57,071 nucleotides of DNA from CALHKP01 sp963558075 (GCA_963558075.1 CAUWFN010000013.1:1-57071); one strand, 5' to 3'; shown: positions 35,131-44,941, counted from the stretch's first letter. The notes: generated by a model not told the origin, from the sequence alone. Numbers and translations: made by a program.

Positions 35131-35572
35131 CCGCGATCTCCAATTTCATTACTTCGGGAAAACAGTTTACTCTGTACTGTGGACAGTATTTGCATTCAAA
35201 GAAATTAGGAGCTGTGTCAGGGTCTACTGCATCAAAGCCGTTCTTGCGGAAAAATCCAGGTGCTCTTGCAACTAGGAAAATTGAATTTCCATTTCTCGCC
35301 TTTACCTCTTCGATAACTTGTCCTAGCATCATCTCTCCGATTTTGCCGTTTCTATACTTTTCGTCTACAGCAATTCCGTCGATTATATACTCGCCTTCTC
35401 TCTTTGCAAGAACAGCTCCTCCAGCGAGATTTCCATCTTCATCTGTTACCTTGAAGCATTTTATGATATCAGTATCTACCTCTTCATCACCATCAAACTC
35501 CAGCTCGTTTTTTACAAAAAAGTCTACGAGCATTTCGTATTCGTCTGTTTCTGCAATATGCAAATTAATCAT
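35120..35572 (-). CDS. GNAT family N-acetyltransferase with C-terminal cysteine cluster
   Basis: 150 aa. The acetyl-CoA motif YRNGKIGEMM (73-82) follows the strand IIDGIAVDEKYRN, as in GNAT enzymes. The C-terminus has C127, C130 and C137 (ECKYCPQYRVNC), a possible metal site or redox element. The substrate is unknown; the layout resembles small ArgA-like amino acid acetyltransferases. It lies between the lipid kinase (8-bp overlap) and the amino acid exporter (11-bp overlap). An amino acid or dipeptide substrate would suit that context, but this is inference. Confidence 0.8.
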   Translation of the reverse strand: MINLHIAETDEYEMLVDFFVKNELEFDGDEEVDTDIIKCFKVTDEDGNLAGGAVLAKREGEYIIDGIAVDEKYRNGKIGEMMLGQVIEEVKARNGNSIFLVARAPGFFRKNGFDAVDPDTAPNFFECKYCPQYRVNCFPEVMKLEIADEL

Positions 35573-36503
35573 CTGTTACTTCCTCGCCCATATTATCTTC
35601 TAAAGTGAATATTTTTAGACGGTTGTGAGCAACTGAGAATTCCAGCGGAAGGGATTCTCCGTGTTCGCCGTCAATATCTGTCGGAATGTCCGCATCTGAT
35701 TCTATCTTAAGGTGTGATGTCTGGAAATGAAGAACCTTCTGGCTTGATGGATGATTTCCTGCGATTATCTTCATAAATACTGAAGGCATCTCCAGAAGAG
35801 ACATGTTTCTGAACAGCATTACATCTAAAAGGCCGTCGTTAATTTCTGAGTTTGGAGAAATCTTCTTGAAACCGCCTGCTGATTTTCCGTTCATAACAAC
35901 CATGAAATACATCTTTTCCTTGTACACGCGCTCATCTGTAGTCAGGGTAACCTTCATAGGCTTTAGGTTTGGAATTTCCTGAAGGCCTTTTAGGTAATAA
36001 GCAAGAACACCGATAGAGTTCTTGAGTGTAGGATCAGTCTTCTGGCTGACATCTACAACCTGTCCCATTGCGGCAACGTTGATAAAATATCTGTTGTTTA
36101 CTTTTCCGACGTCTGCATATGTGTAGTTATCTCCAAGAGCAATGTCAAGCATACTGTCAATATCATTTGGAATGTTGAAATAATATGCAAAGTCATTTGC
36201 TGTTCCCGCAGGCATGATTGCAAGCGGAAGGTAAATATTATTTCTGATCATTGCATTAACGCAAATGTTGATAGTTCCATCTCCACCTGCTGCAAGAATC
36301 TGTCTGTATTCATCCTGATATGTCTCCTGGTCAAGCTCTGCCAGATAATCGAAAATCTCATCGTCTTCTGAAGCACGAATAGGCACAACCATATATCCTG
36401 CGCTCTGATATCTTCCGATTATTGTGTCAAGATGATTCTTGAACATTCCGTTTCCTGAATGAGGATTATAGAACAGAATTACTTTTTTTGTCTTATTTCC
36501 CAT
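35565..36503 (-). CDS. Diacylglycerol kinase family lipid kinase
   Basis: 312 aa, DagK/YegS/BmrU family of soluble lipid kinases. The nucleotide-binding GGDGT is at 73-77 in AAGGDGTINI, with PAGTANDFAYYF following. FYNPHSGNG near 11-19 is the N-terminal motif. AAGGAGG precedes the ATG. It probably phosphorylates diacylglycerol or another membrane lipid. It overlaps folC by 11 bp and the GNAT gene by 8 bp. Confidence 0.88.
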   Translation of the reverse strand: MGNKTKKVILFYNPHSGNGMFKNHLDTIIGRYQSAGYMVVPIRASEDDEIFDYLAELDQETYQDEYRQILAAGGDGTINICVNAMIRNNIYLPLAIMPAGTANDFAYYFNIPNDIDSMLDIALGDNYTYADVGKVNNRYFINVAAMGQVVDVSQKTDPTLKNSIGVLAYYLKGLQEIPNLKPMKVTLTTDERVYKEKMYFMVVMNGKSAGGFKKISPNSEINDGLLDVMLFRNMSLLEMPSVFMKIIAGNHPSSQKVLHFQTSHLKIESDADIPTDIDGEHGESLPLEFSVAHNRLKIFTLEDNMGEEVTDD

Positions 36504-37779
36504 TTTTTAATAACCTCCTTATTTCACCAATCAAATACAGTGAACCTGCAAACAGAATTACATCGTATTCTTTAGATACGGAAAGTGCATGTCTTACTGC
36601 ATATTTCGCATCTCCCATACAGATACATCTGCCACCCCTTGCACAGATCATATCTGCAAGTTCATTGCATCTTAAACTTCTGGGACTGTCAGGCTCAGAA
36701 GCAATAAAATCTTCTGTTATATCAAGAAAAGAATCTAGTATGCCGCTGTAGTCCTTGTCAGATAGCATTCCTGTAACCATAAGGATTTTCTTTCCATCAA
36801 ACATTGATTTCACTGTGTCTCTGAGAGCCTTTGCCCCTTGTGCATTATGAGCTCCGTCAATTACAATGCACGGATTCTCACACATTATCTCAAAACGTCC
36901 CGGCTGCACCGCTTTTTCAAATCCTGCAAGAAGATTTTCCATATCAAAGCTTATGCCCTGCCTTTTTTCCAGTACCTTAATCATATGAAAAGCTAAAATC
37001 CCATTATGCACCTGATGTTCCCCTTCCATCGAAAGGCGCAGCGTAATATCGCTCCCATCATATGAGAAACTGAAAACAAGTCCGTTTATGTCATTTTCTA
37101 TTATACTATATTTACACTTTGATGTGTCAATTAATTCAGCATTATGAAGCTCTGCTTCTTTTTTTATAACGTCAAAAGCAGACTCGTCTCTCACTGCCGA
37201 TACGACAGGAACGCCTTCTTTGATAATTCCGGCCTTTTCCCATGCAATTTCAGCAGGAGTTTCTCCAAGTCTGTCCGTGTGGTCAAGTCCTATAGATGTT
37301 ATAGCACAAACGAGAGGATTTCTGACAACGTTAGTAGAATCGCCCCTTCCACCTAATCCAACTTCTAGAATCACATAATCGCAGTTCTTTTCTCTGAAGT
37401 AAAGCAAAGCAACTGCTGTAATTATATCAAACTCAGTAGGAGGAGTTTTTCCTTCATCTCTCAGCTCGTCGACTTTCGCAAGCACAACTGATGTAAGCCA
37501 ATCAAGCTCCTCATCTGTAATAAGCTTATGGTCAAATTCTATTCTCTCGTTAAAAACTTCCAAAAACGGAGAGGTGTAGAGCCCAGTTTTGTATCCGGAT
37601 TCCTCTAACACCTCATAAATATATCTGCACACAGATCCTTTTCCGTTAGTTCCTGCGACATGAATAATTCTGAGACTGTCCTGGGGATTTCCCAGCTTAT
37701 CCATGAGGCATTCTACGCGCTCAAGACAGGCACTGCTTCCAAATCTGCTGAATTCGCTGATTTTAGTAACTGCCTCCAT
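36493..37779 (-). CDS. folC: Folylpolyglutamate synthase / dihydrofolate synthase
   Basis: 428 aa from the ATG at 37779 (AGGTG upstream; the TTG at 37782 is an alternative). A Mur-ligase-fold ATP enzyme that adds glutamates to folates. The P-loop HVAGTNGKGSV lies near 40-50, with the LGGRGDSTN motif and EVGLGG region, and the C-terminal domain starts near 290. Clostridial valS-folC adjacency is common. Polyglutamylation retains the folates used by GlyA, FolD and Fhs. Confidence 0.94.
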   Translation of the reverse strand: MEAVTKISEFSRFGSSACLERVECLMDKLGNPQDSLRIIHVAGTNGKGSVCRYIYEVLEESGYKTGLYTSPFLEVFNERIEFDHKLITDEELDWLTSVVLAKVDELRDEGKTPPTEFDIITAVALLYFREKNCDYVILEVGLGGRGDSTNVVRNPLVCAITSIGLDHTDRLGETPAEIAWEKAGIIKEGVPVVSAVRDESAFDVIKKEAELHNAELIDTSKCKYSIIENDINGLVFSFSYDGSDITLRLSMEGEHQVHNGILAFHMIKVLEKRQGISFDMENLLAGFEKAVQPGRFEIMCENPCIVIDGAHNAQGAKALRDTVKSMFDGKKILMVTGMLSDKDYSGILDSFLDITEDFIASEPDSPRSLRCNELADMICARGGRCICMGDAKYAVRHALSVSKEYDVILFAGSLYLIGEIRRLLKNGK

Positions 37780-37788
37780 CAAAGCACC

Positions 37789-40530
37789 TTACTTGCCTAG
37801 TTTTGCCATTACAGTTTCAAGTCTAGCTTCTACTTTTGCAAGCATTCCCTCGTACTTAACTTGCTTTTCTTTTTCTTCAATGATAACCTTCTCAGGAGCC
37901 TTTGCGATAAAGCCCTGATTTGAAAGCTTACCAACAACTCTCTTAACTTCGCCCTCAAGCTTTTTCTTTTCCTTCTGAAGTCTTTCAAGCTCAGCCTCAA
38001 AGTCAACAAGCTCATCAAGAGGTACGAAAATTTCAATTCCATCGATTACTGCTGACATTACATCTTCTGGAACTTCTTCTTTGTTTTCTACAAACTTAAT
38101 GTCTGTGATGTTTGCAAGGTTCTGGATATATCTTGCACCACCTTTAATTTCTTCCATCTTTTCACCTGATGAAAGAATAACTGCAGTCAGTTTCTTGCTT
38201 GGAGCAGCTTCTGCCGCAGCTCTGATATTTCTGATTGCACGGATTGCTTCCATTGCAGTTTCAATCTTTTCTGCTTCTTTTTCGAATACTCTATTTTCGC
38301 TGAATACAGGCCATTTTGCCTTAATCAGATAGCAGTTTGGATTATCTTCCCTTTCGCACATTGAATGAGGTAGGAAGCTCCAGATTTCTTCTGTGATGAA
38401 AGGCATGAATGGGTGAAGCAGCTCAAGCATATTCTTAAGAGCCGTAACAAGAACAAATCTTACAACTTTCTTATCTTCTTCGTCTTCTCCCCACAGTCTC
38501 TTCTTTACGATTTCGATATACCAGTCGCAGAATTCGTTCCAGATAAGCTCATAAACTCTCTGTCCTGCAAGAGCAAGATCAAAACGTTCAAGAGCGTTTG
38601 TGACATACTGAACTGTGTCGTTGATTCTGTGAATAATCCACTTATCCTCGTCCTTAAGAGCAATATTTGAGAAATCATCTGTATCTCCGCATGCCATTCC
38701 ACAGCAGTCACTGCAGCACTTTGCAATTTCAAGGAAGTTTCCATCTTCATCCTTCAGATTCATGATTGCAAAACGTGATGCGTTCCACAGTTTGTTTGCA
38801 AAGTTTCTAGCTGATTCAAGCTTATCTGTCTTGAATCTCATATCGTTACCAGGTGTAATACCTGTTGTAAGCATAAATCTAAGAGCATCTGCACCGCACT
38901 GGTCGATAACTTCTAGAGGGTCGATTCCGTTTCCGAGTGATTTACTCATCTTGCGACCTTCTGCGTCTCTAACAAGACCGTGTACATATACATGTTCGAA
39001 TGGAATTTCGCCCATTGTTTCACACGCTGAGAATACCATTCTTACAATCCAGAAGAAAATGATATCATATCCTGTTACAAGAACATTTGTAGGATAGAAG
39101 TAGTCAAGTTCAGGAGTCTTTTCTGGCCAGCCAAGTGTTGAGAATGGCCATAGAGCAGATGAGAACCATGTGTCAAGTACATCCTCATCCTGTTTTACAT
39201 TTGTGCTTCCACACTTTGTACACTTTGTTACATCTTCTTCTGATACGATGATTTCACCGCATTCCTGACAATACCATGCAGGAATTCTATGACCCCACCA
39301 TAGCTGTCTTGAAATACACCAGTCTCTGATTTCCTCCAGCCAGTGAAGGTAAGTCTTTTCAAAACGCTCAGGCACGTGCTTTAGCTTTCCTGATTTTGCA
39401 GCCTCAATTGCAGGTTTTGCTAGGTCTTCCATCTTTACAAACCACTGATCAGAAATCATAGGCTCAATTACTGTATGGCATCTATAGCATTCGCCAACAG
39501 GAATAACCTTTTCTTCTGTCTTAACAAGGTATCCTGCATCCTCAAGGTCCTTAACCCACTGCTTACGACATTCGTATCTATCAAGTCCTTCGTATTTGCC
39601 AGCTAGGCTATTCATTGTTGCATCTTCGTTTATACAGCAAAGAGTATCAAGCTCTGCACGGATTCCAACTTCAAAGTCGTTAGGGTCGTGAGCCGGTGTA
39701 ATTTTAACTGCTCCTGTTCCTTTTTCTGGGTCTGGATATTCGTCTGCAATAATAGGAATTTCTCTTCCAACTAGAGGAAGAACAACCTTTTCGCCAATCA
39801 TATCCTTGTATCTTTCGTCACTTGGATGAACTGCAATAGCAACGTCTCCGAACATTGTTTCAGGACGTGATGTAGCAACGATCATATCCTTTCCGCCTTC
39901 CTTTGCTGCAGGATATCTGAAGTACCAGTACATTCCATTCTTATCCTCGTGTTCTACTTCTGCATCTGATAGTGAAGTTCCACATTCAGGACACCAGTTG
40001 ATTAGACGGTTTCCTCTGTAAATAAGTCCTTTTTTATATAGCTGAACAAAGAAATGCTTAACAGCTTTGCTGCATCCCTCATCCATTGTAAATCTTTCTC
40101 TGCTCCAGTCACATGAGTCTCCAAGCTTTCTACACTGTTTAGTGATTCTTCCGCCGTACTCTTCTTTCCATGCCCATGCTCTATTTAGGAATTCTTCACG
40201 TCCAAGGTCTTCTTTTTCTTTTCCTTCTTCTTTTCTAATTTTGTCTACAACCTTAACTTCTGTTGCAATACTTGCATGGTCTGAACCAGGAAGCCATAGA
40301 GCACTGTAGCCTTGCATTCTTCTCCATCTGATCAGAACATCCTGAAGTGTCTGGTCTAGGGCATGACCCATATGAAGCTGCCCTGTAATGTTTGGAGGGG
40401 GCATAACGATTGTGAAAGGCTTCTTGTCTTTGTCAACCTCAGCTCTAAATGCGCCATTCTCCTCCCACATCTGATAAATTCTGTCTTCGAAATCTTTTGG
40501 ATTATATGTTTTTGCCAAATTTTTTTCCAT
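37789..40530 (-). CDS. valS: Valyl-tRNA synthetase
   Basis: 913 aa from the ATG at 40530, with GAAAGGAAAG upstream; an earlier ATG at 40566 would only add 12 residues. Class I synthetase with the HIGH-type motif PPPNITGQLHMGHAL near 40 and GRKMSKSLGN. The editing domain lies in between. The zinc-type cysteine pairs CQEC and CTKC and a C-terminal coiled-coil tRNA arm (about 840-913) are visible. It is headed by a T-box leader. Confidence 0.97.
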   Translation of the reverse strand: MEKNLAKTYNPKDFEDRIYQMWEENGAFRAEVDKDKKPFTIVMPPPNITGQLHMGHALDQTLQDVLIRWRRMQGYSALWLPGSDHASIATEVKVVDKIRKEEGKEKEDLGREEFLNRAWAWKEEYGGRITKQCRKLGDSCDWSRERFTMDEGCSKAVKHFFVQLYKKGLIYRGNRLINWCPECGTSLSDAEVEHEDKNGMYWYFRYPAAKEGGKDMIVATSRPETMFGDVAIAVHPSDERYKDMIGEKVVLPLVGREIPIIADEYPDPEKGTGAVKITPAHDPNDFEVGIRAELDTLCCINEDATMNSLAGKYEGLDRYECRKQWVKDLEDAGYLVKTEEKVIPVGECYRCHTVIEPMISDQWFVKMEDLAKPAIEAAKSGKLKHVPERFEKTYLHWLEEIRDWCISRQLWWGHRIPAWYCQECGEIIVSEEDVTKCTKCGSTNVKQDEDVLDTWFSSALWPFSTLGWPEKTPELDYFYPTNVLVTGYDIIFFWIVRMVFSACETMGEIPFEHVYVHGLVRDAEGRKMSKSLGNGIDPLEVIDQCGADALRFMLTTGITPGNDMRFKTDKLESARNFANKLWNASRFAIMNLKDEDGNFLEIAKCCSDCCGMACGDTDDFSNIALKDEDKWIIHRINDTVQYVTNALERFDLALAGQRVYELIWNEFCDWYIEIVKKRLWGEDEEDKKVVRFVLVTALKNMLELLHPFMPFITEEIWSFLPHSMCEREDNPNCYLIKAKWPVFSENRVFEKEAEKIETAMEAIRAIRNIRAAAEAAPSKKLTAVILSSGEKMEEIKGGARYIQNLANITDIKFVENKEEVPEDVMSAVIDGIEIFVPLDELVDFEAELERLQKEKKKLEGEVKRVVGKLSNQGFIAKAPEKVIIEEKEKQVKYEGMLAKVEARLETVMAKLGK

Positions 40531-40611
40531 TATTTTCTTTCCTTTCGTCAATATATTTTTCGGCATATTCGGGATTTCTGCCCGCTAGTTTTCGCTTGTG
40601 GCGTATAAACT

Positions 40612-40645
40612 AAAAAAGTCCTTTGCTAAATAAATAGCAAAGGAC
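40612..40645 (-). terminator. T-box terminator hairpin upstream of valS
   Basis: A perfect 10-bp stem (GTCCTTTGCT at 40618-40627 with AGCAAAGGAC at 40636-40645) is followed on the minus strand by TTTTTT. It should form when charged tRNA-Val fails to stabilise the antiterminator. Confidence 0.92.
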
Positions 40646-40805
40646 GAAATTTTTCCGCGGTACCACCTTTGTTCTCTCATGTGAGAGCACTCTTTAGATG
40701 TGAACTCCAAAGCAACCTTCTGCAGATACGATGCTCTAAGGTCTCTCAGCCACGAACCTTATTCTCTGTACAGTGTTTTCTGCATACTCCTCTTTTTCAA
40801 CGTTC
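40612..40805 (-). promoter_or_regulatory. T-box leader, valine type
   Basis: The T-box AAGGTGGTACCGCGGA lies at 40654-40669 just before the terminator. Stem I is closed by TGCAGA (40779-40784) with TCTGCA (40721-40726). The codon directly 5' of the latter strand is GUA (40727-40729), a valine specifier, which fits the downstream valS. The AGAGA-type motif near 40765 also fits stem I. The specifier is assigned by eye. Confidence 0.9.
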
Positions 40806-40824
40806 ATATTAAATTATCTTTAAT

Positions 40825-40852
40825 ATTTTACCACAAATTCAGTTTTTATCAA
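40825..40852 (-). promoter_or_regulatory. Predicted sigma-A promoter of the valS operon
   Basis: Minus strand: -35 TTGATA (40847-40852), 16-bp spacer, -10 TAAAAT (40825-40830) with TG one base upstream. The -35 begins 4 bp after the ilvE stop, so ilvE transcripts may also enter the T-box leader. Confidence 0.7.
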
Positions 40853-40856
40853 GCAT

Positions 40857-41927
40857 TTATTCTACGCAGACAGTCCAGCCCATGTAGTCTTCAACTTTAC
40901 CTGTCTGAATGCCGTAAATTGTATCATACATTTCCTGAGCAACAGGTCCGATTTCGTTATTGTTTATAACCATATTTTCGCCTTTATATAGAAGTTCTCC
41001 TACAGGTGAAACGATAGCGGCTGTTCCCGATGCGAACATTTCCTTGAGCTGACCTTCCTGATGAGCTTTTGCAATTTCATCGATAGAAACCTTTCTCTCA
41101 GAAACTTTTATACCCTTTTTCTTGCAAAGTGCAATTATAGAATCTCTTGTGATTCCAGGAAGAATTGAACCGCTCAGCTCACTTGTAACTACCTCATCTC
41201 CAATTACGAAAAATGCATTTGCACATCCGATTTCTTCTACATATTTTCTTTCTTTTGAATCAAGCCAAAGAACCTGCTCATAACCCTTCTGGTGAGCTGT
41301 TTCCTGAGCCTTCAGGCTGGCTGCATAGTTTCCTCCACATTTAGCCTCTCCTGTGCCGCCTTCTGCAGCTCTTACGTATTCATCTTCCACGTAAGTTTTT
41401 GTTGGCTTAAGTCCGTCTGCATAATATGAACCTACAGGGCTCATAATGATTATAAACTTATATGTCTTTGAGCTTCTAACTCCAAGGAATGGCTCATCTC
41501 CAAAGATCATAGGTCTTATATATAAAGAAGTTCCCTCGCCTTCCGGAATCCATGACTGGTCAATTCTTACAAGAGCTTTTACAGCATCAACAAACAGATC
41601 CTCGTCAATTGACGGAATGCATAATCTGCTGTTTGTGTTGTTTGTTCTTCTTGCATTCATATAAGGTCTGAAAAGCTGAACTCTTCCCTCTTCTGTCTTA
41701 TATGCCTTAAGTCCCTCAAACATCGCCTGGCCGTAGTGAAGAACTACTGCAGCAGGATCAAGCTCCAGCGGACCGTATGGAACAATTCTTCCATCATGCC
41801 ATCCGTCTTCTTCACTGTAGTCCATTATGAACATATGGTCTGTGAATTCAGTTCCAAATGACAATTTGTCTGAATCAGGTTTTTTCTTTGGTGTCGATGT
41901 GATTGTAACTGAAAATTCATATTTCAT
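40857..41927 (-). CDS. ilvE: Branched-chain amino acid aminotransferase
   Basis: 356 aa fold-type IV PLP aminotransferase. Final transamination of valine, isoleucine and leucine. The N-terminal LDPAAVVLHYGQAMFEGLKA, the PLP lysine in GGNYAASLKAQ, and CANAFFVIG fit the longer bacterial/eukaryotic-type BCAT group. It has its own promoter 40 bp upstream and lies downstream of ilvA. Confidence 0.95.
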   Translation of the reverse strand: MKYEFSVTITSTPKKKPDSDKLSFGTEFTDHMFIMDYSEEDGWHDGRIVPYGPLELDPAAVVLHYGQAMFEGLKAYKTEEGRVQLFRPYMNARRTNNTNSRLCIPSIDEDLFVDAVKALVRIDQSWIPEGEGTSLYIRPMIFGDEPFLGVRSSKTYKFIIIMSPVGSYYADGLKPTKTYVEDEYVRAAEGGTGEAKCGGNYAASLKAQETAHQKGYEQVLWLDSKERKYVEEIGCANAFFVIGDEVVTSELSGSILPGITRDSIIALCKKKGIKVSERKVSIDEIAKAHQEGQLKEMFASGTAAIVSPVGELLYKGENMVINNNEIGPVAQEMYDTIYGIQTGKVEDYMGWTVCVE

Positions 41928-41966
41928 ATCTATATCCTCTCGTTCATTGAATTTATTTTCTTTTCT

Positions 41967-41995
41967 ATAGTACGATATCTGAGTGCTTTTTACAA
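41967..41995 (-). promoter_or_regulatory. Predicted promoter of ilvE
   Basis: Minus strand: -35 TTGTAA (41990-41995), 17-bp spacer, -10 TACTAT (41967-41972), in the 83-bp gap between ilvA and ilvE. Confidence 0.6.
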
Positions 41996-42010
41996 CCCGG
42001 ATATGTTTTC

Positions 42011-43222
42011 CTAAATCATTACTGTGACAGGCTTAGGATCATATCCTCTTTCTATGAGCGCATTAATGATTTTCTGTTTGTGCTCCGTTCCGAAAGCTTC
42101 CATTGTAATCTTAAGCTCTACTGCCGCCGTTCTGTTGATGCTTACGAACTGGTTGTGATCAAGCCTTATAACATTGCCCTGCTCCTGAGCTATTACACTT
42201 GCAACATTTAAAAGCTCACCTGGCTTATCAGGAAGAAGTACAGAAATCGAAAAGATTCTGTCCCTCTGAATCAGACCATTTTGAACTACTGACGACATTG
42301 TGATGACATCCATGTTGCCTCCGCTTAGGATTGAGACAACTTTTTTATTTTTGACATCAATATGCTTAAGTGCAGCTACAGTCAAAAGACCTGAGTTTTC
42401 AACAACCATCTTGTGATTTTCCACCATATCAAGGAATGCTACAACAAGCTCGTTGTCTTCTACTGTTATAATGCCATCAAGATTCTCATAAAGATATGGG
42501 AAAATCTTCTCTCCAGGCGTTTTCACGGCAGTTCCATCTGCAATAGTAGACACGCTTTCCATCGTCTCTACTTTGCCGCTTTCAAATGATCTTTGCAGAG
42601 AATTTGCACCCTTAGGCTCAACTCCTATAACCTTAATTTTTGGATTCAGAAGCTTTGCTAGGGTTGAAACGCCTGTAGCAAGGCCGCCTCCTCCTACAGG
42701 AACAAGTATATAGTCTACAAGAGGAAGCTCTTTGACGATTTCCATCGCAATAGTTCCCTGACCTGTTGCAACATCAAGGTCATCAAAAGGATGAATAAAC
42801 GTGTAGCCCTTTTCCTCTGCTAGCTGCTTTGCATAAGCTGCTGACTCATCGTAAACATCCCCATATAGGATAACCTCTGCTCCGTAACCTTTTGTTCTAT
42901 TTACTTTAATCAAAGGAGTTGTTGTCGGCATAACTATAGTTGCATGTGCTCCGAAAGCCTTCGCCGCATAGGCAACGCCCTGGGCATGATTTCCGGCCGA
43001 TGCAGCTATAAGGCCTTTTTCTCTGTCCTCATCAGAAAGTGTACTTATTTTATAATACGCGCCTCTCAGCTTGTACGCCCCTGTTTTTTGCATATTTTCC
43101 GGCTTCAGATAGACTTTTCCGCCTGTCGCCTCCGAAAAATAATCGCTATATATTAACCCCGTTTCTGAAATTACTTGTTTTACAACTTCTGTTGCTTTTT
43201 CAAATGCATCTAATGTAAGCAT
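42011..43222 (-). CDS. ilvA: Threonine ammonia-lyase (threonine deaminase)
   Basis: About 403 aa from the ATG at 43222 (GAGAGG 5 nt upstream; the GTG at 43228 overlaps that site). PLP enzyme making 2-oxobutanoate from threonine. The PLP lysine lies in TGAYKLRGAYYKI, with the phosphate cup VGGGGLATGVS. A single C-terminal ACT-like domain starts near 325 (ISVLLPDKPGELLNVA). The short, one-ACT form is shared with catabolic-type (TdcB) enzymes, but its place after ilvD points to isoleucine synthesis. Confidence 0.93.
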   Translation of the reverse strand: MLTLDAFEKATEVVKQVISETGLIYSDYFSEATGGKVYLKPENMQKTGAYKLRGAYYKISTLSDEDREKGLIAASAGNHAQGVAYAAKAFGAHATIVMPTTTPLIKVNRTKGYGAEVILYGDVYDESAAYAKQLAEEKGYTFIHPFDDLDVATGQGTIAMEIVKELPLVDYILVPVGGGGLATGVSTLAKLLNPKIKVIGVEPKGANSLQRSFESGKVETMESVSTIADGTAVKTPGEKIFPYLYENLDGIITVEDNELVVAFLDMVENHKMVVENSGLLTVAALKHIDVKNKKVVSILSGGNMDVITMSSVVQNGLIQRDRIFSISVLLPDKPGELLNVASVIAQEQGNVIRLDHNQFVSINRTAAVELKITMEAFGTEHKQKIINALIERGYDPKPVTVMI

Positions 43223-43232
43223 TAGCACCTCT

Positions 43233-44900
43233 CTATTCCATCACAGCTCCTCTGCTTGCCGGACCGACCAGTCTTGCATATCTTGCTAGCCATCCGGATT
43301 TCACATTAGGCTCTCTCATTACAGCTTTACTTCTTCTTTCCTCAAATTCATCGACAGAAACCTCTGCATTTATCCTTGATGCAGGAATATCGATTTCTAT
43401 CATGTCGCCCTCTTCTATCAGTCCGATATTTCCGCCGCTTGCAGCTTCTGGACAAACATGACCGATTGAAGCACCACGGCTTGCGCCGCTGAATCGTCCG
43501 TCTGTAATCAGTGCAACTGTCTTGTCAAGCTTCATGCCTGCAAGAGCGCTTGTAGGATTCAGCATCTCTCTCATGCCTGGACCTCCCTTTGGTCCTTCAT
43601 ATCTGATTACAACTACATCTCCATCTTTGATTTCTCCAGCATATATCGATTTGATTGCATCGTCTTCGCTATCAAAGACTCTCGCAGGGCCTCTATGGCA
43701 AAGCATTTCAGGAGCAACTGCACTTCTTTTTACTACGCATCCGTCCTGAGCAATATTTCCCCAAAGTATTGCTATTCCACCCGTTTCACTGAATGGATTA
43801 TCTATGCCTCTGATTGCCTCATTATTCTTTATGTATTTTCCTTTTATGTTCTCAGCAACAGTCTTGCCATTTGCAGTCATCAAAGAAGTGTCTACGAGAT
43901 TCTTCTTTGCAAGCTCTGAAAGCACCGCGCCTATTCCTCCAGCGTTATCAAGGTCATGAATGTGAGTATCGCCTGCAGGAGCAAGATGACAGAGGTTTGG
44001 AGTAACCGCGCTTACTTCGTTGAAAAGCTTAAGATCAAGATCTATTCCTGCCTCATTTGCTATTGCAAGAAGGTGAAGCACGCTGTTTGATGAACAGCCG
44101 AGAGCCATGTCACATGCAAGTGCATTTCTTATTGATTTTTCATTTATAATATCACGAGTTCTGATATTGTTTTCTACAAGATTCATGATTGCCATGCCAG
44201 CATGCTTTGCTAGCATAATTCTCTTGCTTGAAACTGCCGGAATTGTTCCATTTCCAGGAAGCGCTATACCAATAGCCTCACATAAGCAGTTCATACTGTT
44301 TGCCGTATACATGCCCGAGCAAGATCCGCATCCTGGACATACGTTTTCTTCAAATTCAAGAAGCTGGCAGTCATCAATCATATCAGCCTTTCTTGCGCCT
44401 ACAGCCTCAAACATCTTGGAAAGAGAAGTTTCCTCTCCATTCACAAGGCCGCTCATCATAGGTCCTCCAGAACATACAACTGCAGGAATATTCATTCTTG
44501 CTGCAGCCATAACCATTCCTGGAACGATTTTGTCGCAATTTGGAACGAGAACAAGTCCATCAAACTGATGAGCCTCTGCCATCGTTTCTACGCTGTCTGC
44601 TATAAGCTCTCTGCTTGGCAGGGAATATTTCATTCCACTGTGTCCCATTGCAATACCATCACATACACCTATAGCAGGAACCATAATAGGAGTTCCTCCA
44701 GCCATTCTAACACCGGCCTTAACTGCCTCTGCAATCTTATCTAAATTAACATGACCTGGCACGATTTCACTGTGAGCTGAAACCACGCCTATTAGCGGTC
44801 TTTCCAGTTCTTCTTTTGTATAACCCATAGCGTAAAAAAGGCTACGCATCGGAGCCTTTTCTACGCCGCGGGTTACATTATAGCTTTTTCTTGTTGTCAT
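43233..44900 (-). CDS. ilvD: Dihydroxy-acid dehydratase
   Basis: 555 aa Fe-S enzyme. Dehydrates dihydroxy acids to the oxoacid precursors of valine and isoleucine. The cluster and metal ligands are visible in PNCDKIVPGM and NVCPGCGSCSGMYTANSMN, with the C-terminal GRFSGASRGASIGHVCPEAA. Full length. It lies between ilvC and ilvA, 4-10 bp from ilvA. Confidence 0.97.
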   Translation of the reverse strand: MTTRKSYNVTRGVEKAPMRSLFYAMGYTKEELERPLIGVVSAHSEIVPGHVNLDKIAEAVKAGVRMAGGTPIMVPAIGVCDGIAMGHSGMKYSLPSRELIADSVETMAEAHQFDGLVLVPNCDKIVPGMVMAAARMNIPAVVCSGGPMMSGLVNGEETSLSKMFEAVGARKADMIDDCQLLEFEENVCPGCGSCSGMYTANSMNCLCEAIGIALPGNGTIPAVSSKRIMLAKHAGMAIMNLVENNIRTRDIINEKSIRNALACDMALGCSSNSVLHLLAIANEAGIDLDLKLFNEVSAVTPNLCHLAPAGDTHIHDLDNAGGIGAVLSELAKKNLVDTSLMTANGKTVAENIKGKYIKNNEAIRGIDNPFSETGGIAILWGNIAQDGCVVKRSAVAPEMLCHRGPARVFDSEDDAIKSIYAGEIKDGDVVVIRYEGPKGGPGMREMLNPTSALAGMKLDKTVALITDGRFSGASRGASIGHVCPEAASGGNIGLIEEGDMIEIDIPASRINAEVSVDEFEERRSKAVMREPNVKSGWLARYARLVGPASRGAVME

Positions 44901-44941
44901 ATCAGTAACCTCATAATATCAGCATCTTCTACATTAATTTC

